Assembly (NCBI RefSeq): GCF_023646285.1 | Contig: NZ_JAMOKX010000002.1 | Span: 272,949 to 336,948 of the forward strand | Length of the DNA: 64,000 bases | Reading direction: 5' to 3' | Source: Helicobacter colisuis | Lineage (GTDB): Bacteria > Campylobacterota > Campylobacteria > Campylobacterales > Helicobacteraceae | Shown: positions 8,408 to 14,453 of the stretch, one piece after another | How positions within the stretch are numbered: position 1 is the first letter of the stretch | Layout: each line of letters opens with the position of its first letter | Translations under genes and position numbers: made by a program | The notes under the pieces: generated by a model | Seen by the model: only the letters and a program-made list of their open reading frames with translations | Database searches by the model: none | What the model was told of the DNA's origin: nothing

Positions 8408-9652
8408 ATGTTGGGAATTGGAAAAAAACCTAGCGTGTTAGGTGGAACAATGATTATTGCAGGGACAGCAATTGGAGCTGGAATGTTAGCTTTGCCAACA
8501 ATCTCTGCTGGAATGTGGATTTGGTGGTCTTTGGGGCTTATGGTGATTGCTTGGCTTATGATGTTGCTTTCTTCTCAAGCCATTTTGGAAGTTAATCTTA
8601 ATTATAATCCTGGTGCAAGTTTTCATACACTTGTGCATGATAATTTAGGGAAATTTTGGAATCTTGTAAATGGTTTGAGTGTAGCCTTTGTTTTATATAT
8701 TTTACTCTATGCTTATGTTAGTGGTGGAGGTTCTATGGTAGTGCATACTTCTGTGGCATTGTTTGGATATGAGCCTCCCAAGTTTTTATCAGGATTGCTA
8801 TTTGCAATTTTATTGAGTGGCTGTGTGTGGTGGAGCACTTATGCAGTTGATCGATTTTCAGTAGTGATGATTGGGGGTATGGTTATTACTTTTATTTTTG
8901 CGATGAGTGGAATGCTTGGGGAGGTTAAAACTTCTTTGCTTTTGGATTTGCAAAATGATGGAAGTAGTTATGGGATTTTTGTATTTGTGGCAGTTTCAAC
9001 TTATTTAACTTCTTTTTGCTTCCATGCTTCGGTGCCAAGTTTGGTAAAATATTTTGGTAAAGACCCTGTTTCTATTAACAAATGCCTTATTTATGGGACA
9101 TTGATTGCGCTTTTAGCCTATGTGATATGGATTGTTGCGTGTGATGGAAATATTATGCGAAGTGATTTTAAAGAAGTTATTGCAGCAGGTGGGAATGTTA
9201 GTCATCTTATTGAAGCAGCAAGTAGTAATCTTAATGGCAGTTTTTTATTAAGAATGCTTGATGCTTTTGCATTTTTAGCAGTAGCCACTTCATTTTTAGG
9301 GGCAGGACTTGGATTGTTTGATTATATGGCAGATTTGTGTGGATTTAATGATAGTAGAATAGGACGAACAAAAACAATGCTTGTTACTTTTGCACCACCT
9401 ATTATTGCAGGAATGATTTATCCTGATGGATTTTTGCTTGCAATTGGTTGGGCAGGACTTGCTGCGACAATTTGGTCGGTGGTGATTCCTGCTTTACTCC
9501 TTAGAGCTTCGAGAAAAAGGATAGAAAATCAAGAGGTTAATTATCAAGTTAAAGGTGGTAATTTGACTATTTATGCACTTTTGATTTTTGGCTGTGTGGT
9601 AGGAATCTGCCATATTTTATTTGTGTTTAATGTTTTGCCAATGTATAAATAA
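8408..9652 (+). CDS. Aromatic amino-acid permease (Mtr/TnaB/TyrP family)
   Basis: A 414-residue inner-membrane transporter with about eleven helices. It opens with the hydroxy/aromatic amino-acid permease signature GGTMIIAGTAIGAGMLALP (residues 13-31). The family imports tryptophan or tyrosine with protons; the substrate cannot be told from sequence. A GGTGAATG context gives a plausible ribosome-binding site. Its stop codon overlaps the start of the next gene (TAATG), so the methylase-like fusion downstream is translationally coupled to it. That pairing is odd, because the two products have no obvious shared job. Confidence 0.88.
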   Translation: MLGIGKKPSVLGGTMIIAGTAIGAGMLALPTISAGMWIWWSLGLMVIAWLMMLLSSQAILEVNLNYNPGASFHTLVHDNLGKFWNLVNGLSVAFVLYILLYAYVSGGGSMVVHTSVALFGYEPPKFLSGLLFAILLSGCVWWSTYAVDRFSVVMIGGMVITFIFAMSGMLGEVKTSLLLDLQNDGSSYGIFVFVAVSTYLTSFCFHASVPSLVKYFGKDPVSINKCLIYGTLIALLAYVIWIVACDGNIMRSDFKEVIAAGGNVSHLIEAASSNLNGSFLLRMLDAFAFLAVATSFLGAGLGLFDYMADLCGFNDSRIGRTKTMLVTFAPPIIAGMIYPDGFLLAIGWAGLAATIWSVVIPALLLRASRKRIENQEVNYQVKGGNLTIYALLIFGCVVGICHILFVFNVLPMYK

Positions 9653-11280
9653 TGCTAAAAGAATTATTGCAAATTTTTCAATACCTTCAAAAATTCCATA
9701 AAGATAATCTTGAGGTTTTAAGAATCATCTTGGAATTTTTGTTGATCTCCAAAGATAAAAAATTCCTAAAGGGATTGATAGAGGGGGATAAAGAGCAAAT
9801 TGACGAGAATCTTTCTGAAAATTTAAGGGGTTATGGGCTAGAAGCCTTTAGTGCAAATCCAAAGATTAACCGCAAAAAAATTTTAAAAGTATTATTAGAT
9901 TATGAAATTACTCCAAAAGATTTGGAGAATTTTATTCAAGCTATTGTGATGCATAAGACAATTTTGGGGCTTTATGAATACGCTACTCCTATTGAAGTGA
10001 ATCTCTTGGTTTGTAAGTTTTTGGATATTAAGAGTAATGAGAGCCTTTATAATCCCTGTTGTGGTTTAGGGAGTTTGCTATTTGGCGTGAGTGAGAGGAA
10101 TTTTGATTATTATGGAGAGGATATTCAGCCAAAGATTCTTTATCTAGCTAAGATTTTATCGCTTTTTATAGGATTTAAGCGGAGTTATTTGGAAGTGGCA
10201 GATATTTTTAAAGAATCTGCCTTTGGGGATTTGGTAGCAAACAAAGCTTTTTGTTATTTTCCCTTGGAGATGCCTTTAAATCTATGGAGTTTTAAAGATG
10301 ACGATTTGGAGCCTTTTATTAAGAGTATCCCTGAGATTCCTTTTTTGGCTTATACGCTAAGGCATTTTAAGCAAAAAGGAGTTTTTATTGTTCGCTCTTT
10401 ATTGTTGTATAAGGCTTATGGTAAGCGTTTAAGAAAGTTTTTAAGAGAAAAAAGGCTACTTGAGGGGGTGGTGGAGTTTCCTAAAAATATTTTTCCACAC
10501 CAAATTGAAGAATTTTCATTGCTTATTTTATCAAAACAAGAGAACAAGAAAGTCTTTTTTGTTGATGCTCAAAAGTTCTATCTCAAAGAGGGCAAGTATA
10601 ATAGGCTAACTAATATTGATAGGATTTATGATAAATATCTTAGTAAGCAAGATTCTGATATTTCTAGGTTGGTTGATTATGAATCTCTTGATGATGGGAA
10701 CTTTAAAGCTTCTTATTACACGCAAAAAAAAGATGTTTGTGATTCTGCGTTGCTTAGTGAATTTTTGGAGTGTATTTATAGAGGGCAGAGGGTTGAAGCA
10801 AAAAAAGATGGGGTTTTGGTGGATTGCTATAATGCGGGAATTAAAGATTTTGAAGAATATGGCTTTAGTGAGAGATTTTTGGAATTTTCTCCCAAAAGCG
10901 ATCAGAAGCGAATCGAAAAACTTAGAATTCAAGCTTATGATATTTTGCTTTCTATACGAGGAGTTTCACCCAAAGTAGCAATTATTGGAGAAAGAATAGG
11001 AGAGAAAAGGATTTTACCTAATGCAGGAATCTTGGTTTTGCGTCCCAAAAGCAGAGAGATTGCAGAGGCTTTGTATGTATATTTTTTATCTCCAAAAGGA
11101 TTTTTGGCGCTAAGTGAGATTTATCAAAAAAATCAAGATTGCATTGGAGAAGAGCAAATAATGAATCTTTTATTGCCAAGTGGTTTTTTGGAATATCAAA
11201 AGCGCTTTGATTTATTGCTAAAAGAGGGTGAGCAAATTAAAGAGCACCAAAGAGCAATAAAGACATTGCTTGATTTTTAA
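9652..11280 (+). CDS. Degenerate N6-adenine methylase (HsdM-like) fused to HsdS-like specificity half
   Basis: A 542-residue protein. Residues 105-330 follow the type I/IIG N6-methylase plan: a Y-x-TP helix (109-114), a SAM-binding motif I (YNPCCGLGSLL, 133-143), then a strand where NPPY/F should be. That position reads ANKAFCY (196-202), so the catalytic motif IV is lost. Residues about 370-542 resemble one HsdS half: an FLECIYRGQR start, a DILLSIRG strand, and a Q-rich C-terminal helix that ends in LLDF. No restriction subunit is adjacent. It is therefore probably a non-catalytic, possibly regulatory, DNA-binding relative; a function cannot be assigned. Its start overlaps the permease stop. 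Confidence 0.65.
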   Translation: MLKELLQIFQYLQKFHKDNLEVLRIILEFLLISKDKKFLKGLIEGDKEQIDENLSENLRGYGLEAFSANPKINRKKILKVLLDYEITPKDLENFIQAIVMHKTILGLYEYATPIEVNLLVCKFLDIKSNESLYNPCCGLGSLLFGVSERNFDYYGEDIQPKILYLAKILSLFIGFKRSYLEVADIFKESAFGDLVANKAFCYFPLEMPLNLWSFKDDDLEPFIKSIPEIPFLAYTLRHFKQKGVFIVRSLLLYKAYGKRLRKFLREKRLLEGVVEFPKNIFPHQIEEFSLLILSKQENKKVFFVDAQKFYLKEGKYNRLTNIDRIYDKYLSKQDSDISRLVDYESLDDGNFKASYYTQKKDVCDSALLSEFLECIYRGQRVEAKKDGVLVDCYNAGIKDFEEYGFSERFLEFSPKSDQKRIEKLRIQAYDILLSIRGVSPKVAIIGERIGEKRILPNAGILVLRPKSREIAEALYVYFLSPKGFLALSEIYQKNQDCIGEEQIMNLLLPSGFLEYQKRFDLLLKEGEQIKEHQRAIKTLLDF

Positions 11281-11310
11281 AAAACAAATGGAATTAACTT
11301 AAAAAAAGAA

Positions 11311-11334
11311 TCACAAGATTATGGAATCTTGTGA
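11311..11334 (-). terminator. Intrinsic terminator of feoB
   Basis: A perfect 10-bp stem (TCACAAGATT/AATCTTGTGA) with a four-base loop lies between two convergent genes. On the minus strand it is followed by TTCTTTTTTT, a strong U-tract for feoAB. On the plus strand the following bases are AT-rich but lack a T-run, so termination of the methylase-like gene there is less certain. Confidence 0.8.
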
Positions 11335-11335
11335 A

Positions 11336-13453
11336 TTATATTAAAAAACTAGCAATTAATGCACCAATATAAGAGACAATATAGGCAGTAATAGTTGTTA
11401 ATAAAAAGAGATAAACAATATATTTAAATCCGCCTGCTTCCTTTCCAAAAACCACACTTGCAGCAAGGCAAGGATTATAAATCATAATAAATAAAATATA
11501 AGCAATAGCAACTTTTAAAGGAATGACTGCTTTGATAGTTTCCATTAAAGTAACGCTACTTTCATCAACTTCTGCACCTAAGGAATATAAAACTCCCATA
11601 GTGGAAATGATAACTTCTTTAGCCGCAAGTCCGCTAAGCAAAGCCACACTCATTTTCCAATCAAATCCTAGAGGCGCAAAGATTGGTTCAATGAGTTGTC
11701 CGGTTTTGCCTAAATAACTATTTTCAATAAGCTGTTCTTGCAAGGTAAATTCTAAAGCCTCTTTTTCTTCTTGAGTGCTAGCTTGTTCTATTTTTTGAGC
11801 ATAGATAGCTTGGGTGTCTTCTTGGAGTGGGAAAGTGCTAGCAAACCAAATAAGAATTGTCGCAGCTAAAATAAAAGTTCCTGCTTTTTTGAGATACATT
11901 TTTGCTTTGTTATAGACAGAAAACCAAACAAGATTCCAATTTGGGATTCGGTATTTTGGCATTTCCATTACAAAGGGTTCATCGGGTCCTTTAAAGACGC
12001 TAAGGCGTAAGATTTTTGCCATAATTAATCCAAATAAAGCCCCTAAAATGTAGATTCCAAAGAGCCAATTTCCTGCTTGTTCTGCGGGGAAAAATGCCCC
12101 TACAAAAAGCACATAAACAGGTAATCTAGCACCACAACTCATAAAATTGACAATAAAAAGAGTGAGTAATCTATCTTTGCGGCTTTTGAGTGTTCTTGTA
12201 GCCATAAAAGCAGGCACCGAACAACCAAAGCCCGTAACAAGTGGTATAAAGCTTTTTCCGTGTAAGCCAAATTTGTGGAAGAATCCATCAAGTAAAAAAG
12301 CGACACGAGACATATAGCCTGTTGTCTCTAAAAGGGCGATTCCAAAAAATAAAATGATAATGTTAGGCAAAAATAAGATAACTGCGCCCACTCCGCCTAT
12401 AACTCCATCTGCCAATAAAGATGCAATGTGTTCATTAGCGATATTTTCTTTAATGCTATCGCCAATTCCAATAAAGAAGGATTCAATATAATCCATAGGA
12501 ATCGCACCTAGCGTAAAGGTGAGCTGAAAAAGTAGCCACATAAGAGCCAAAAATATAGGGATTCCAGCGTATTTATTGATAAGAATTTTGTCAATCTTTT
12601 TGGTGTAGTTTGGTAGAATTTTGTTTTCGTATTTAAGCGTTTCGGTTACTAAGCCATTTACAAAAGCATTTAAATCATCAATGAAAATATCGCTACTTGA
12701 TTTGGTATTGTAGATAATATAGAGATTATTAAGAGATTCTTGTAAAAGCGGAGAGATTTCCATCCAAATGGGTTTTTCATGCAAGAATTTAAAGAGTTTT
12801 TCATCTTGCTTTAGAAGCAAAATGGCAATTTGTCGATTAGTGAGATTTAGCGATTGAATATTTCTATCATTTTTGCTATTTAAAAATTCTTCAAGCCTAA
12901 GAATCTCAGTTTCAATTTCATTGCTATATACGCGTTTGTTTGATGAAGTGTTTTGCGTGTGTGTTTGAAGTGCCAAAAAGAGAAGTAATCTAAGATTTTC
13001 TTTGGTCTTAGCAGAGATTTTTAGGCAAGGGATTCCTAAGAGATTGCCAAGTTCTTTATGATTGATTTGCACCCCTTCTTTTTCTGCTTCATCACTCATA
13101 TTAAGTGCTAGAATCATTTTCTTTTGGAGTTCTAGTAGCTGTGTGGTGAGTAGTAGATTGCGTTCAAGATTAGTTGAATCAACTACATTGACAATCAAAT
13201 CATATTCTCCATTGTCAATAAAGTCTTTAGTGATTTTTTCTTCTTCGGAATAACCATAAAGCGAATAAGTCCCAGGTAAATCGATGATTTCTAATTCATA
13301 GTCTTTGTAAGTGGTTTTGGCGTGAGCTTTTTCTATGGTTACGCCTGTGAAATTTCCAACTTTCATATTTGAGTGGCACAGGGCATTGATTAATAAGCTT
13401 TTGCCGACATTGGGCTGCCCTACAAGAGCGATTTTGATACTTTTTTTATTCAT
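11336..13453 (-). CDS. feoB: Ferrous iron transporter FeoB
   Basis: A 705-residue Fe(II) transporter. The N-terminal G-protein domain has G1 GQPNVGKS (12-19), G3 DLPG (58-61) and G4 NMSD (118-121). The membrane part carries two Gate-type domains, including the conserved GFGCSVPAFMATRTL segment, and ends in helices at the C-terminus. FeoB imports Fe2+ across the inner membrane and is the main ferrous iron route in Helicobacter. It overlaps feoA by eight bases on the same strand, so the two form an operon. Length is slightly below the E. coli protein but normal for Campylobacterota. Confidence 0.95.
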   Translation of the reverse strand: MNKKSIKIALVGQPNVGKSLLINALCHSNMKVGNFTGVTIEKAHAKTTYKDYELEIIDLPGTYSLYGYSEEEKITKDFIDNGEYDLIVNVVDSTNLERNLLLTTQLLELQKKMILALNMSDEAEKEGVQINHKELGNLLGIPCLKISAKTKENLRLLLFLALQTHTQNTSSNKRVYSNEIETEILRLEEFLNSKNDRNIQSLNLTNRQIAILLLKQDEKLFKFLHEKPIWMEISPLLQESLNNLYIIYNTKSSSDIFIDDLNAFVNGLVTETLKYENKILPNYTKKIDKILINKYAGIPIFLALMWLLFQLTFTLGAIPMDYIESFFIGIGDSIKENIANEHIASLLADGVIGGVGAVILFLPNIIILFFGIALLETTGYMSRVAFLLDGFFHKFGLHGKSFIPLVTGFGCSVPAFMATRTLKSRKDRLLTLFIVNFMSCGARLPVYVLFVGAFFPAEQAGNWLFGIYILGALFGLIMAKILRLSVFKGPDEPFVMEMPKYRIPNWNLVWFSVYNKAKMYLKKAGTFILAATILIWFASTFPLQEDTQAIYAQKIEQASTQEEKEALEFTLQEQLIENSYLGKTGQLIEPIFAPLGFDWKMSVALLSGLAAKEVIISTMGVLYSLGAEVDESSVTLMETIKAVIPLKVAIAYILFIMIYNPCLAASVVFGKEAGGFKYIVYLFLLTTITAYIVSYIGALIASFLI

Positions 13454-13676
13454 TGATATTTCCTACTTTGATTGCTTTTGCTTCTTCTGCGCGTAAGATA
13501 ATGCAGCTTCTATCAAGCTCTACTAGGATTGTAGAGCCACCTAATGAAGTTTCTAGTTTTTTGATTTTTTTGGATTTACAAATACCAAGACTGAAAAATC
13601 TATCTTTAAGCTGTGCATCAACATCTAATTCTGTGATGATTGCACTTTCACCATCTTTTAAATCTTCAATTGTCAT
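13446..13676 (-). CDS. feoA: Ferrous iron transport accessory protein FeoA
   Basis: A 76-residue SH3-like protein of normal FeoA length, with the GESAIITELD N-terminal strand, the LKDRFFSLGI block and the C-terminal CIILRAEEAKAI strand. FeoA is a small cytoplasmic partner of FeoB that is needed for Fe2+ uptake. It is the first gene of feoAB and overlaps feoB by eight bases. The upstream region has a Fur-type site, so iron repression is likely. Identification rests on pattern, size and position before feoB. Confidence 0.88.
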   Translation of the reverse strand: MTIEDLKDGESAIITELDVDAQLKDRFFSLGICKSKKIKKLETSLGGSTILVELDRSCIILRAEEAKAIKVGNINE

Positions 13677-13720
13677 AAGATGTCCCTTAAGAATTAGTTT
13701 AATTTGTATTGTAGTCTTAA

Positions 13721-13764
13721 TACTCTTAGAGTAATATTAATATTGATTATCATTTATAATAATA
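13721..13764 (-). promoter_or_regulatory. feoA leader operator: palindrome plus Fur-box-like site
   Basis: Upstream of feoA lies a perfect palindrome (TACTCT-T-AGAGTA, 13721-13733). Next to it is an AT-rich stretch whose minus strand contains AAATGATAATCAATATT (about 13741-13757), including the TGATAATCA core of the Fur consensus. Iron repression by Fur is known for feo genes in Helicobacter. A minus-strand TACAAT lying nearer the gene could be the -10 box. The Fur assignment is by resemblance; the palindrome's binder is unknown. Confidence 0.5.
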
Positions 13765-13831
13765 AAAAAGAGATTCCCATAAAACTAAAGTAATAAAATG
13801 GGGCAGGGGGTTAGGGGTGGATTTGCAGGTG

Positions 13832-13849
13832 TGAAACTTTTAGAATCTA
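13832..13849 (+). repeat. 18-base direct repeat, first copy (mate at 14054-14071)
   Basis: The 18 bases TGAAACTTTTAGAATCTA occur at 13832-13849 and again, identical, at 14054-14071, a spacing of 222 bases. The second copy ends just before the stop of the ORF at 14075. It may be a scar or duplicated end left by an insertion at the edge of the restriction island. The TAGAATCT part is a common word in this genome, so chance cannot be excluded. Confidence 0.5.
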
Positions 13850-13909
13850 TCTTTTGTGGTTAGGCGTTGTTAATTTCTTTGTTGAAAACGCAATCCAAAT
13901 ATGTTACAA

Positions 13910-13981
13910 TTAGACAAAGTTCCTAGTTATCAATAAGACTTCAAGGAAGGCTTCCCTTAGTGGATAGATAGCGCAGGTCAT
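13910..13981 (-). CDS. Candidate 23-residue peptide with strong ribosome-binding site
   Basis: A minus-strand ATG at 13981 opens a 23-codon frame ending in TAA at 13910. It begins MTCAIYPLREAF and ends ITRNFV. The ATG is preceded by a full AAGGAG (13990-13995) at the ideal eight-base spacing, which is better than many real genes nearby. The coding bases include a near-perfect palindrome (AAGGAAGGCTTCCCTT, about 13933-13948). It could be a small membrane-active peptide, a leader peptide or a piece of a dispersed repeat; I do not recognise it. The evidence is translation context only. Confidence 0.3.
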   Translation of the reverse strand: MTCAIYPLREAFLEVLLITRNFV

Positions 13982-14074
13982 CAATAATACTCCTTTTTAA
14001 ATCTTAGAATCAGCGCAAAGAATTATTTAAAATGTTTATTATCTTTGTAAGTATGAAACTTTTAGAATCTAAGC

Positions 14075-14329
14075 TTATCTGCTTAAAAATTCATCAATAA
14101 TTTCTAAAATCACTTTAAAATTTTCAAAATCTTCTTTTGTCCCATTTTCGCAAATCCAATTGCATATTTCTTGCTTATTCTTTATTTTATAATCTATAAT
14201 TTTATCATTATCTTTTATGATGCTAAAATAATTATTTTGATTAAAATTTTTATGATAATTTTCAAATAAATTATTATTAAAAAGATTTTCTATGCCTTTA
14301 TCTAAAAAATTTTCTTCAAAAAATGGCAT
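14075..14329 (-). CDS. Hypothetical 84-residue protein, extremely AT-rich
   Basis: An 84-residue frame starting MPFFEENFLDKGIENLF, rich in Asn, Lys, Phe and Ile, and ending in FEDFKVILEIIDEFLSR-like acidic helix (the last 20 residues are clearly helical). It has no recognisable domain, signal peptide or membrane span. Base composition is very low in G+C: one full 60-base line I counted had five G or C. It lies downstream of hsdR on the same strand, with 124 bases between. No good ribosome-binding site is seen before the ATG. It may be a real small island gene, or the tail of a decayed one. Confidence 0.4.
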   Translation of the reverse strand: MPFFEENFLDKGIENLFNNNLFENYHKNFNQNNYFSIIKDNDKIIDYKIKNKQEICNWICENGTKEDFENFKVILEIIDEFLSR

Positions 14330-14363
14330 TTTATTGATTCTTGGTTTTTCCCTGATCCATGTG

Positions 14364-14440
14364 TAGCCAAAGCAGAGCTTTTTTAGGTTTCTATTGTGTT
14401 TAGATTTAATAGAAAGAATCCTTCCTTTACTCTTTGGCTA
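14364..14440. repeat. Nested inverted repeats downstream of hsdR
   Basis: Between hsdR and the small ORF lie two inverted repeats: TAGCCAAAG (14364-14372) with CTTTGGCTA (14432-14440), and TAGATTTA (14401-14408) with TAAATCTA (14439-14446). The second pair could form a hairpin and act as a terminator for hsdR; the first could be the remnant end of a lost element. Neither has a strong T-run. Confidence 0.35.
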
Positions 14441-14453
14441 AATCTATTGTTTG

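Larger units (their letters stand above)
13677..14074. other. Gene-poor stretch between feoA and the restriction island
   Basis: About 400 bases without a long gene. It holds the feoA leader with its palindrome and Fur-like site near its left end, a G-rich patch at 13800-13818, an 18-base direct repeat (13832 and 14054) and one candidate short ORF (13910-13981). Beyond these I see no RNA gene or mobile element. It marks the junction where base composition drops sharply toward the AT-rich ORF at 14075. Confidence 0.6.

Noticed and set aside
13915..14000. Region with promoter-like TACAAT and a palindrome as a known small RNA (SRP, 6S or tmRNA)
   Set aside because: None of the conserved core words of those RNAs is present.
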